Below, one piece after another: positions 9,003-17,786 of a DNA stretch of 35,537 nt. Numbering within the stretch: the first letter of the stretch is position 1; the number at the start of each line of letters is the position of its first letter. Where the stretch lies: positions 1-35,537 of the forward strand of contig JAJQDT010000158.1 in NCBI GenBank assembly GCA_021202075.1. The letters run 5' to 3'. Both the position numbers and the translations under genes were made by a program. The notes beneath the pieces were generated by a model that ran no database searches, was not told where the DNA came from, and saw only the letters and a list, made by a program, of their open reading frames with translations. Source of the stretch: Lachnospiraceae bacterium (GTDB lineage Bacteria; Bacillota; Clostridia; Lachnospirales; Lachnospiraceae).

Positions 9003-9035
9003 TTGAAACAGGTCGGCCGGATGCGGTTGTATAAT
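9003..9035 (+). promoter_or_regulatory. Possible promoter of the purF-like gene
   Basis: A consensus -10 TATAAT lies at 9030-9035. TTGAAA at 9003-9008 is the best -35, but the spacer of 21 bases is too long to be ideal. A transcript from here would include the hairpin leader at 9088-9213. Confidence 0.35.
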
Positions 9036-9087
9036 TCGAGCAACAAAAGAAATGGACACTACATCAGAAGGGAAGCCGCGCAATAAA

Positions 9088-9213
9088 ATTGCTTCGCAAT
9101 GGCATATCCCGCACAAAGTGCGGGATGCCACCCCGGCGAGGGGCGCGGTACCGTCCTCGATTTCCGTTGGAAATCGGGACATTGCCTGCATCCTGCACCA
9201 TAAATCGGTGCAG
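9088..9213 (+). ncRNA. Structured five-hairpin leader, copy A (purF-like gene)
   Basis: Successive hairpins: 9088-9100 (ATTGC/GCAAT), 9108-9124 (CCCGCAC/GTGCGGG, extended by GGCAT/ATGCC), 9131-9143 (CCCC/GGGG), 9158-9176 (CGATTTCC/GGAAATCG) and 9193-9213 (CTGCACC/GGTGCAG). The last hairpin ends 23 bases before the start codon, just ahead of the AAGGAG ribosome binding site. A second copy lies upstream of galK at 24485-24616. Hairpins 2 and 3 are identical there; hairpins 1, 4 and 5 differ by compensatory pairs. This is a candidate cis-acting RNA or a structure-constrained dispersed repeat; I know of no named family for it. Confidence 0.55.
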
Positions 9214-9236
9214 AACATAAGAAGGAGACAGAACGC

Positions 9237-10655
9237 ATGGGCGGTATTTTTGGAGTGGCGGCAAAGAGAAGCTGTACAATGGAATTGTTTTACGGAGTGG
9301 ACTATCATTCGCATCTGGGAACGCGGCGCGGAGGGATGACCGTATATGGGGAGCAGGGTTTCCAGCGGGCGATTCACAATATTGAGAATTCTCCGTTCCG
9401 CACAAAGTTCGAGCGGGATGTGGACGAGATGGATGGACATCTGGGTATCGGCTGCATTTCGGACTATGAGCCGCAGCCGCTGCTGATTCAGTCCCGCCTG
9501 GGCAGCTTTGCAATCGCGACGGTGGGCAAGATCAATAATATGGACGAGCTTCTGCAGCTGGTGTTTGAAAACGGAAGCGTACATTTTCAGGAAATGAGCA
9601 GCGGACAGATTAACGCGACGGAGCTGGTGGCGGCGCTGATTTGCAAAAAGGATTCGATTGTCGAGGGGATCCGTTATGTGCAGGAGCTGGTGGACGGCTC
9701 GATGACGCTTTTGCTGCTGACGAAAGAGGGCATTTATGCGGCTCGCGACCGTCTGGGCAGGACGCCGCTCGTGATCGGCAAAAAGGAGGACGCGTACTGT
9801 GTCTCGTTTGAAAATTTTGCGTACCTGAATCTGGGATATGAGGACTATCGCGAACTCGGTCCGGCAGAGATTGATTTCATCACACCGGACGAGGTGAAGG
9901 TGGTCGGAGCGCCCGGCGACAAGATGCGGATCTGTTCGTTCCTCTGGGTCTATTATGGCTACCCGACCGCGTCGTACGAGGGGGTCAATGTGGAGGAGAT
10001 GCGCTATCGCTGCGGCGGAATGCTCGCAAAGCGCGACCGCGAGGCGGCCAACATTTCACCGGACGTCGTGGCCGGTGTGCCGGATTCCGGCACTGCGCAC
10101 GCGGTGGGTTATGCGAACGAGTCTGGGATCCCGTTTGCCCGCCCATTCATCAAATACACGCCGACCTGGCCGCGCTCCTTCATGCCGACGCGCCAGAGCC
10201 AGCGGGATCTGATCGCCCGCATGAAGCTGATCCCGGTCAAAGCGCTGATTAAGGACAAAAAGCTGCTGCTGATCGACGACTCAATCGTCCGCGGCACCCA
10301 GCTGCGTGAGACGACGGAGTTTCTCTATCAGAGCGGGGCGAAGGAGGTCCATGTGCGCCCGGCTTGCCCGCCGCTTTTGTTCGGCTGCAAGTACCTGAAC
10401 TTTTCCCGTTCAAAGTCCGACATGGATCTGATCGCCCGGCGCGTCGTGCAGGAGCGCGAGGGGGACAATGTCTCACCGGAGACCCTTTCCGATTATGCCG
10501 ATCCGCACAGCAAAAATTATTCCGAAATGCTCGAAGCCATCTGCAAAAAGCAGAACTTCACCTCCCTGCGCTACCATCGCCTGGACGACATGGAGGCCTC
10601 GATTGGGATCGAGCCGTGCAAGCTCTGCACGTACTGCTTCAGCGGGAAGGAGTAG
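9237..10655 (+). CDS. PurF-like amidophosphoribosyltransferase lacking the catalytic cysteine
   Basis: A 472-residue homologue of glutamine PRPP amidotransferase, first enzyme of purine synthesis. The C-terminal PRT domain is well kept: the PRPP loop LLLIDDSIVRGTQ (about residues 342-354), and cysteines at 233, in FGCKY and in CKLCTYC that match the pattern of the iron-sulfur ligands of the Bacillus-type enzyme. The N-terminal Ntn-hydrolase domain is present, but residue 2 is Gly (MGGIFG) where PurF has the nucleophile Cys. The usual HRGQ segment reads TRRGG. It therefore probably cannot hydrolyse glutamine, and may use ammonia or have another role. A GGIFG-type paralogue beside a normal PurF is, as I recall, common in Clostridia. 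It starts at ATG 9237 behind AAGGAG and is monocistronic. Confidence 0.85.
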   Translation: MGGIFGVAAKRSCTMELFYGVDYHSHLGTRRGGMTVYGEQGFQRAIHNIENSPFRTKFERDVDEMDGHLGIGCISDYEPQPLLIQSRLGSFAIATVGKINNMDELLQLVFENGSVHFQEMSSGQINATELVAALICKKDSIVEGIRYVQELVDGSMTLLLLTKEGIYAARDRLGRTPLVIGKKEDAYCVSFENFAYLNLGYEDYRELGPAEIDFITPDEVKVVGAPGDKMRICSFLWVYYGYPTASYEGVNVEEMRYRCGGMLAKRDREAANISPDVVAGVPDSGTAHAVGYANESGIPFARPFIKYTPTWPRSFMPTRQSQRDLIARMKLIPVKALIKDKKLLLIDDSIVRGTQLRETTEFLYQSGAKEVHVRPACPPLLFGCKYLNFSRSKSDMDLIARRVVQEREGDNVSPETLSDYADPHSKNYSEMLEAICKKQNFTSLRYHRLDDMEASIGIEPCKLCTYCFSGKE

Positions 10656-10770
10656 AATAGCTGCGGTTATCCGCTTTTATTATGAAACAGTCGCCTGGCT
10701 TTTATAGTCGGGGCGGCTGTTATAAATTTTTATAAAATTTTAATTTTTGGTAGAAAACGGACGTTGAATG

Positions 10771-10779
10771 TGTTACAAT
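10771..10779 (+). promoter_or_regulatory. Extended -10 promoter of the Ig-like surface protein gene
   Basis: TGTTACAAT, an extended -10 (TG, one base, TACAAT), lies 81 bases before the start. The -35 region is A-rich without a clear TTGACA. The same TGnTACAAT form precedes the other large surface protein gene (30972-30980). Confidence 0.45.
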
Positions 10780-10859
10780 TTTTTTGAATCACATCTTAAT
10801 GGATGGGTATGATGATGGAAGGTAATGCAGAGGTGCAATCAGGAAAGGAGTAAATGGGT

Positions 10860-13800
10860 ATGAAGAGAAAGGGTCTGGCATGTTTGATGGCGGCAGTCAT
10901 GCTCGTGACGACGCCTTCGGCTACGGTGCTCGGAAGCGAGAGCGAGACGCAGGTAAGTGTGGTTGCTGTGGATGCGGAATCCGAAGCGGAATCTGCGGAC
11001 GCGGCTGAGGCTTCGGAGGAGGCAGCCGCCGTTTCAGAGACCGCAGGGGCGGGCAATGAGGAAGAAAGTGAGACAGAGACCGAAACAGAGTCGGAGACTG
11101 CGGCGGAAGCAGAAGCCGGGGCAGAGGAAAAGGTCGGTCTGACGGAAAATGAAAGTGCATCTGCAGGGACAGATGAAAATCAGGCGGCGGCTGCTGATAC
11201 GGAAACCGAAGCTGTTGAAGCGTCCGATGCGGAAGCGGAAGGCTTCGGCTCAGCGGATGCAGACGCCGAAGATGCTGAAGCAGCGGATGTAGAATCTGAA
11301 GATATCGAATCAGTGGATGCAGAAGCTGAAGACGCCGAATCAGTGGATACGGGATCAGCGGATGCAGAGACTGAAGACGCCGAAGCAGCAGATACAGACG
11401 CAGCGGAGACAGAATCCGGCGATGAGGAAGAGGAGTCAGCAGCAACGTCTGCGGAGTCAGAGATTTCAGACATGGAATCTGAGACATTGCTTACAGAGAC
11501 GGAAGAAGATACAGAAGCGGCGACAGAGGAAGGCGAGAACGCAACCAGCGAGGAACCGACCTCGGAAGATATGGCGGAAGATGACGAAGCGATGGCAGTG
11601 AGTGAATCCGCTGTGTCGGAGGAGGAAGAGGAGCCATCCATTACTTTTGACTGGGATAACATGGTCACAGATTACTATGTTCTTGTGGGGAATACGGATG
11701 AAATTACGTTTGAAGTATTGCTGAGCTCTTATACCGGAACGATCACTTATCAGTGGTATGATGATAACGATGACAGTATGATTTCCGGAGCAACAAACAG
11801 CAGATACGCGGTGGAACCGGGTACCTCTACGGGATGGTACGATTACTATTGCACAGTCACGGCCGCGACTTCGGCCGGAAGTACAAGTTCTAGTGTTTGG
11901 TTTTGTGTGTATGTTTCGGATAAGCTTGTCATAAACTACGATGGCTATTATGCGGTTGCTCCCGGTGGTACCGTCACACTTTCGGTAGAGGCACAGTCGC
12001 CGAACTCTGAGATCACCTATGAGTGGAGAGTCTGGAATGACACGGACAGCGCCTGGTCGGAGATTTCGGGTGAGACTGCTTCTACGCTGGTGCTGACCAA
12101 CGTCACGGCGGCTCAGAGCTATCGATGTATTGTCAGTGATGGTGTGACAACCAGATACGCATATTTTGAAGTGTACGTAGATTCCGGGCTGGAAGTGGGA
12201 TACGATAATGGTAACTATTACAATTCGATTTCTCCTGGAGAAACCGCCACGCTCTCTGTGAGTGCAACAACAAACTATGGCAGTCTCACATACCAGTGGT
12301 ATCGGTATGAGAATTCTTATGTTGAAATCTCCGGGGCGACAGGCGCCAGCTATCAGACGGCCGTGTCCGGCGACCTTTACTGTAAGGTATCGGATGCATA
12401 TAATTCCCAATATCTGTATTTTTATGTGTATGTGGAATCCGGCCTTGAGGCTGAACGCAACGGGGACTATTCTGTCAGCATAAAGCCGGGAGAATCAGAA
12501 GAGCTGTCTGTGTCAGCGGCCAGCGATTATGCCCCCATTACTTATCAGTGGTATTATGAAGATTCCGCGATAGAAGGTGCGACTGCATCCGCATATACTG
12601 TAAGTGAGAGCGGGTACTATTATTGCCTGGTGAGCGATCCATATAATTCAGAGTACATCTGGTTTTATGTGACGGTAAATTCTGGTCTCAGCGTGACGTA
12701 TAGCGGTTTAACTTACGCTCTGGAAGGCGGATCGGTGACTATGACGGTAAACGCTTCGGTGAATGCCGGGAGCCTGACCTATAGCTGGTATTACTACGAT
12801 TCGGACTATTCAAAGGTGAATCTGGCGGAGACGGGCAATGTTTTGCAGATTGACAGTGTTACAGAAGAGGAAATGTATTACTGCCGGGTATCTGACGATT
12901 ATGGTAATTATTCAACCGCAAATTTTGAAATAATATTTGTGGATGAATTAACGATTTTGTATCTGGACTCTTATGAAATCGGTATAGGCGAAAGTGTGAC
13001 CCTTTCCGTACAGGCCGTGTCTCCGGATGGCACCATCACCTATCAGTGGTATGCTCTGGATGATGAAGAGGAGTATGCGGCGATTGATGGCGCGACCTCA
13101 TCTACGTATACGGTTGTCCCGACGTCGTCCTATAGTGAATATAAATGTGTGGTGAGTGATGGAGTAACTACAAAAAATGCCTATATAGATGTAGATGTGA
13201 CCAGCAACCTGTCATTGAGCTACACCTCGTATCTGAGTCTTGATCCGGGAGAGACGGGGACTATCAGCGTATCGGCCGAATCGGATCTGGAAAATGCGAC
13301 CTATACCTTCACATGGTATAAATATTATGAGTCTGAGGATGAAGATGTACAGATTGGAACTGCGGAAAGCAATACAACCGGAATTTCTTCACTGACTGTG
13401 AGCGAGGCGGGAGAGTATATATGCAGGGTGACGGATTCTTATGAGACAAGATATGCATGGTTCGAAGTGGAGATGGACAGCGGATTTGAGGCGTCCGCGG
13501 ATACGACGGCGCGTCTGGTTGAGACTGGCGGTTCGGCGACGTTTTCCGTGACGGCTTCGACGGTGCTGGGAACGCTGAGCTATTCCTGGTACTACTATGA
13601 TTCAGACGATTGGTATTACTATGAGTCAGACGATGAGAAGGTCAGTGTGGGAAGCACAGCATCTGTGACACTGTCTAATCTGACAACAAACAGGACCTAT
13701 TACTGCAGTGTTAGTGATGGATATAACAGTACCATATTCAGTTTCCGGGTCATCGTGGTGGATGAGATTGGCGAGACGGCGGAGAGCTTTTCTGAGGCAA

Positions 13801-15200
13801 AGGACATGACTCTGGGAACGGCGCAGCTGGCGACAATTGCCAGCAGCGGCAGCTATATGTACTTCAAAATCGTTCCGACAGAGACGGTTGCCTATACGTT
13901 CTATTCACTGGGCGAAGATGACACGTATGGGTATCTGTATGATGCATCCCAGTCTCTTCTGACTAAAAATGATGATGGTGGAGAGGACGAGAATTTTAAG
14001 TTTACATATACTCTGACAGCCGGAGCGACCTATTATCTCGCGGTCAGATATTACAGCAGCAGTTCAGTAGGTACGTTTTATGTGTATGCGATTGCCGGGG
14101 ATTCGACCTGCAGCCACGGAAATATCGGCCATGTTCTGAAGGTGGACGCGACCTGTACAGATGCCGGTAACATTGAGTACTGGTATTGCAAGGATTGCGG
14201 CGCGATGTTCAGCGATTCGGCGGCCACGACCGTAATCAGCAGTGTGACCATCGCGGCGACAGGGCACAGCTGGGACAGCGGCGTAGTCACGACAGCGGCG
14301 ACGACAACGGCCACCGGAGTTAAGACCTATACCTGTACCGTCTGCGGCGCAACGAAGACTGAGACTATTGCGAAGCTGACAGCCGATTCAACAAGTTCCG
14401 GCGGAACAACCGACTCAACGGGCACGACAGGCTCAACCGGTTCAACAGACACGGCGCATACGCATACGGCCACCGGCACCTGGGTGACGACGAAGGAAGC
14501 GACCTGCACGGAAGCCGGAATCAGAGTGCAGTACTGCAAGGACTGCGGAACCTCCGTGGTTGTGAAGTCAGAGACAATCGCCGCGACAGGCCATGACTAT
14601 GGCGAGTGGACAACCACGAGTGAGGCGACGGTGTTCGCGCCGGCGACGCAGACACGGACCTGTACGGTCTGCGGAGCAACGGAAACCCGGGAGTATGGAA
14701 CTGCGCTGACGCCGACCATTACGGTGAATGCGTCCTCGATCAAGCTGAAGAAAAAACAGAAGACAACGGCGCTGAAGGTAACCGGGCTTGCGGCAGGCGA
14801 TTCTGTAGTATCCTGGAAATCCAGCAACACGAAGATCGTGAAGGTGACTAATGCAGGAAAGATTACGGCAAAGAATAAGACCGGAAAGGCAACCATCACG
14901 ATTACGCTCGCCAGCGGGCTGACGAAGAAAATAAAGGTAACCGTTCAGAAGGCGACAGTAAAGACGACCAAAATTACCGTTACGTCTAAAAAGCTGTCAC
15001 TGAGCAAGGGCGAGTCCTATACGCTGCTGCCGGAATTGAAACCGATTACCTCCGGTCAGAAGCTGACTTACAAAACATCCAATAAAAAGGTGGTGACCGT
15101 AAATTCGAAGGGCAAGCTTGTTGCGAAGAAGAAGGGAACGGCAACCATCACCATCAAATCCGGATCCAAGAGCGTCAAGGTCAAGGTGACGGTAAAGTAG
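10860..15200 (+). CDS. Large secreted surface protein with eight Ig-like modules and BIG2 domains
   Basis: A 1446-residue secreted protein. Order: signal peptide (1-28); very acidic A/E/S/D low-complexity region (30-255) with internal duplications; eight Ig-like modules of 75-95 residues (260-970), each with a TYQWY-type tryptophan strand and a Y(Y/R)C(x)VSD strand; a prepeptidase C-terminal-like beta domain (970-1080); two paired CxxC segments (GNIEYWYCKDCGAMF, QYCKDCGTS) each with ATGH (1085-1275); two C-terminal BIG2 domains (1282-1446). No LPXTG motif or membrane anchor is seen, so attachment may be through the BIG2 or CxxC region. The start is ATG 10860, because AGGAG (10846-10850) is 9 bases away; the ATG at 10854 is too close. 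Probably an adhesin or host-binding protein; ligand unknown. Confidence 0.85.
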   Translation: MKRKGLACLMAAVMLVTTPSATVLGSESETQVSVVAVDAESEAESADAAEASEEAAAVSETAGAGNEEESETETETESETAAEAEAGAEEKVGLTENESASAGTDENQAAAADTETEAVEASDAEAEGFGSADADAEDAEAADVESEDIESVDAEAEDAESVDTGSADAETEDAEAADTDAAETESGDEEEESAATSAESEISDMESETLLTETEEDTEAATEEGENATSEEPTSEDMAEDDEAMAVSESAVSEEEEEPSITFDWDNMVTDYYVLVGNTDEITFEVLLSSYTGTITYQWYDDNDDSMISGATNSRYAVEPGTSTGWYDYYCTVTAATSAGSTSSSVWFCVYVSDKLVINYDGYYAVAPGGTVTLSVEAQSPNSEITYEWRVWNDTDSAWSEISGETASTLVLTNVTAAQSYRCIVSDGVTTRYAYFEVYVDSGLEVGYDNGNYYNSISPGETATLSVSATTNYGSLTYQWYRYENSYVEISGATGASYQTAVSGDLYCKVSDAYNSQYLYFYVYVESGLEAERNGDYSVSIKPGESEELSVSAASDYAPITYQWYYEDSAIEGATASAYTVSESGYYYCLVSDPYNSEYIWFYVTVNSGLSVTYSGLTYALEGGSVTMTVNASVNAGSLTYSWYYYDSDYSKVNLAETGNVLQIDSVTEEEMYYCRVSDDYGNYSTANFEIIFVDELTILYLDSYEIGIGESVTLSVQAVSPDGTITYQWYALDDEEEYAAIDGATSSTYTVVPTSSYSEYKCVVSDGVTTKNAYIDVDVTSNLSLSYTSYLSLDPGETGTISVSAESDLENATYTFTWYKYYESEDEDVQIGTAESNTTGISSLTVSEAGEYICRVTDSYETRYAWFEVEMDSGFEASADTTARLVETGGSATFSVTASTVLGTLSYSWYYYDSDDWYYYESDDEKVSVGSTASVTLSNLTTNRTYYCSVSDGYNSTIFSFRVIVVDEIGETAESFSEAKDMTLGTAQLATIASSGSYMYFKIVPTETVAYTFYSLGEDDTYGYLYDASQSLLTKNDDGGEDENFKFTYTLTAGATYYLAVRYYSSSSVGTFYVYAIAGDSTCSHGNIGHVLKVDATCTDAGNIEYWYCKDCGAMFSDSAATTVISSVTIAATGHSWDSGVVTTAATTTATGVKTYTCTVCGATKTETIAKLTADSTSSGGTTDSTGTTGSTGSTDTAHTHTATGTWVTTKEATCTEAGIRVQYCKDCGTSVVVKSETIAATGHDYGEWTTTSEATVFAPATQTRTCTVCGATETREYGTALTPTITVNASSIKLKKKQKTTALKVTGLAAGDSVVSWKSSNTKIVKVTNAGKITAKNKTGKATITITLASGLTKKIKVTVQKATVKTTKITVTSKKLSLSKGESYTLLPELKPITSGQKLTYKTSNKKVVTVNSKGKLVAKKKGTATITIKSGSKSVKVKVTVK

Positions 15201-15259
15201 AAAAAAGAGCCGGAAGGTGAACGAGATTCACCCGGCCCGGCGTTAACAGTTACAAAGCT

Positions 15260-15312
15260 ATAAGAAATAGCCGTCGCTATCTTTTCGGGAGTGCAGGACG
15301 GCTATTTCTTAT
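15260..15312. terminator. Strong bidirectional-type terminator
   Basis: A 16-base perfect stem (15260-15275 with 15297-15312) flanked by A and T runs. It closes the Ig-like surface protein gene. Confidence 0.8.
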
Positions 15313-15432
15313 TTTTCATATTCAGAATTGCCATAATCTGCGACTTTCTGCATAAACTATATGGTAGAGTTGGAATACGGGCGGCGACTGGCGGTCGTTT
15401 CTTTTATTCTGGTCGAAAGGAGTGTGCGGATT

Positions 15433-17556
15433 ATGGGAAATGAGAATTTGCTGCCGAAGAATATACGCCAGATTGGGGAAATACAGGGAAGGCAGAAGAT
15501 CTGTCTGGAAGATTATGTGGTGACTTACATACGGAAGATTGAGAACAGGGGAGATGAAAATTTTCTGGGGATTTTTCTGGGAGAGCGTAAGAATACGGAA
15601 AATGCGGATTATGTGTTCGTGCGCGGGCTGATGGAGGTTTCGGAAGCGAAGGAGCAGAAGGGCGGGAGAGCAGCTGCGGACGTGAATGGGCAGAAAAGCC
15701 GGATGACGGCCGCTGCCGAAAAGAATGCAGGCGGGCAAATGGCAGTTTCTGCCGGGGAAAGCGCGAAGATACGGAGCAGGAAAGGTGTGGAAACGAACCG
15801 GGAGGCGATGGTACAAATCAGCGGGAAGAACACCGATGAGAAGACAGATGATGAGGGAACCGCGCGGTTTGGCGGAAAGAATGCGGATGCAGAGAACTTT
15901 GCGGCTCAAGGAGGACAAAACGAGGCTTCGGATAAAGATATAACGAAAGAAAAAATCAGCCTGTGGGAGGCTTTTCAGAGGAGGTACGGAACACAGGAGG
16001 AGACAGAGGAAGCAGGTCAGGCCAAATGGAGGCAGATAACAGATAAAGCTGACAGCAGCAAAAAGCATACAAAGGAAATTTCGCGGGAAGCTGCGGCGGA
16101 GGCAAAGAACACAAAGAGATTTAGCCGGATGACAGAGACGGAAAATCCCAAACAGAGCGTGGAAGAGGACAAAGGACTGAATGCGCAGAAGGAAGCTTAC
16201 GTGGAACCGCAGGATATATGGGAGCAGCTGAAAAAGGAGTGTGAGGAGCGCTTTTCGGGCTGCGAGATTCTTGGCTGCTGCGTGATCGGAGCTTATCCGG
16301 CGGGGCGGGCAGAGGAGCTCTCTTCTCATATTCCGGAAGCGGGGCAGATGCTGTATCATCTGCAGGATCAGGAGGAGCGGCTATACTGGAGGGACGGCGA
16401 CCGCTTCGAGGGCGTGAATGGCTATTTTGTTTTTTATGAGCAGAACCGCCAGATGCAGGCGTATCTCGCAGAGACTTTTGGCGGAGGCAGTACAGAGAAG
16501 GAAAAGGTGTCGGATGACGCGATCCGCAGCTTCCGCGAAAAGGTGAAGAGCAAGGCTCAGGAAAGAAGCAGGAGTTTTCTGAAGCTGGCAAGCTCCTTTT
16601 TTGTAGTAGGCGTACTGATCATTGGGGTGGTGATGGTGAACCGTGTGGCGGATCTGCGGCAGGTACAGAGCGTGGTGGAGACCGTCGGGGGGACATCCGT
16701 GACAGAAGAGGCCGCCACAAGTCGGATGGAAGAGGGCGTCACAAGTCAGAGGGAGGAATCCATCACAGATCCATCCGGCAGTGGGGGCGAGGATTCTGGC
16801 GGGGCGGATTTGGAAAATGCGGGGACGGAAACGGACGATGCAAATGCAAATGTTGCAGTCGTGAGCAGCGCTGGCTCGGACAGTTCAGATGCTTCATCGG
16901 ATAACGGCTCAGATGCCTCGAATTCGATTTTAACCGGCTCGGACGCATTTTGGGCAGATGACGAATCTTCTGACGGGGATGTGCCGACTGTTTCCGAAAG
17001 CGCCTCTGTCTCAGAAAGTGCGGCGGCTGATTCCGGGAGTGCGTCATCTTCCGGTAATGCTGTGAATTCCGTGAGCGTATCCGCGTCCGATGCTGCGGCT
17101 TCTGATGTGGAAACCTCGTCTAATCGTGAGGCAGCCGCAGATACTTCATCCGAAGCGGCTTCAGGGAGTTCTTCTGAGGACACGTCTGCGGATGCCACGG
17201 TCCCATCGGATTCTGCTGAGGGGGCAGATGTGTCTGCCACATTGGATGCTGCAACGGTAACAGCAGCGGGAACAGCAGCAGAAGCAGCTTCAGAAACAAC
17301 AGCAGCAGAGACAACAGTAGAAACGACAGCGGATTCCGATCCGGACAGTGTTTCTGGCTCAGAGGATGGGGATGATGCCGCCGAAGCGTCGGCCCGTCAG
17401 GTGCAGGCCGCTTACGTCATCCGGGAGGGAGATACGTTGGCTGAAATCTGCGCGAGGTATTACGGTAGCCTGGATTATCTGGAGGCACTATGCGAAGCGA
17501 ATGAGATTGAGGACGCGAATCTGATTTTGCCAGGTCAGAAGATTGTGCTGCCGTAG
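15433..17556 (+). CDS. LysM-domain membrane protein
   Basis: A 707-residue single-pass membrane protein. The N-terminal part (LPKNIRQIGEIQGRQKICLEDYVVTYI) is a cytoplasmic domain I associate with LysM proteins of Lachnospiraceae. A charged disordered insertion follows (about 65-255), then a second globular part (260-380). One membrane segment (382-404) leads to an A/S/D/T-rich stalk (405-655), and a C-terminal LysM domain (660-707; YVIREGDTLAEICARYYG ... NLILPGQKIVLP) would bind peptidoglycan. The long stalk suits wall spanning. I chose ATG 15433 because GAAAGGAG lies just upstream; the in-frame ATG at 15361 has no site. It lies before DUF5711 and CvpA genes, and all three are envelope proteins. 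Confidence 0.8.
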   Translation: MGNENLLPKNIRQIGEIQGRQKICLEDYVVTYIRKIENRGDENFLGIFLGERKNTENADYVFVRGLMEVSEAKEQKGGRAAADVNGQKSRMTAAAEKNAGGQMAVSAGESAKIRSRKGVETNREAMVQISGKNTDEKTDDEGTARFGGKNADAENFAAQGGQNEASDKDITKEKISLWEAFQRRYGTQEETEEAGQAKWRQITDKADSSKKHTKEISREAAAEAKNTKRFSRMTETENPKQSVEEDKGLNAQKEAYVEPQDIWEQLKKECEERFSGCEILGCCVIGAYPAGRAEELSSHIPEAGQMLYHLQDQEERLYWRDGDRFEGVNGYFVFYEQNRQMQAYLAETFGGGSTEKEKVSDDAIRSFREKVKSKAQERSRSFLKLASSFFVVGVLIIGVVMVNRVADLRQVQSVVETVGGTSVTEEAATSRMEEGVTSQREESITDPSGSGGEDSGGADLENAGTETDDANANVAVVSSAGSDSSDASSDNGSDASNSILTGSDAFWADDESSDGDVPTVSESASVSESAAADSGSASSSGNAVNSVSVSASDAAASDVETSSNREAAADTSSEAASGSSSEDTSADATVPSDSAEGADVSATLDAATVTAAGTAAEAASETTAAETTVETTADSDPDSVSGSEDGDDAAEASARQVQAAYVIREGDTLAEICARYYGSLDYLEALCEANEIEDANLILPGQKIVLP

Positions 17557-17579
17557 AGAATAAGAGAAACGGACAGTTG

Positions 17580-17609
17580 ATACCCCGTATGCTTGCATCG
17601 GGGTATTTG
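17580..17609 (+). terminator. Hairpin after the LysM gene
   Basis: ATACCCCG (17580-17587) pairs with CGGGGTAT (17599-17606), followed by a short T run. It is a weak terminator or attenuator between the LysM gene and the next promoter. Confidence 0.5.
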
Positions 17610-17649
17610 ACTGCGTGTCGGGCAGAGAATTTTGTGTTTTTTAAAAGTC

Positions 17650-17678
17650 TTGCGATTATCGGCGCATTCTGCTATAGT
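17650..17678 (+). promoter_or_regulatory. Promoter of the DUF5711-cvpA unit
   Basis: -35 TTGCGA (17650-17655), 17-base spacer, -10 TATAGT (17673-17678). It implies that the DUF5711 and CvpA genes can be transcribed apart from the LysM gene. Confidence 0.6.
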
Positions 17679-17786
17679 ATTCGGGTAAGAATTGCCAGGT
17701 AAAATCGTATCGTATCGAAAAAGAATTGCCGGGCAGATTTGTTTAATATCAGAAAAGACTGGTGTGAAAGACACCTGGGGAATAGA

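Noticed and set aside
9052..9339. 95-codon frame in the purF-like leader
   Set aside because: It coincides with the hairpin element, and the same translated phrases recur in the galK leader in other frames; the conservation is structural, not coding.
11466..12410. 314-codon minus-strand frame opposite the Ig-like protein
   Set aside because: No start signal, no recognised domain, and opposite well-defined Ig-like modules.
15322..16359. 345-codon minus-strand reading frame opposite the LysM gene
   Set aside because: It lies opposite a clear coding gene, has no domain I recognise and no ribosome binding site; it is a shadow caused by codon bias.
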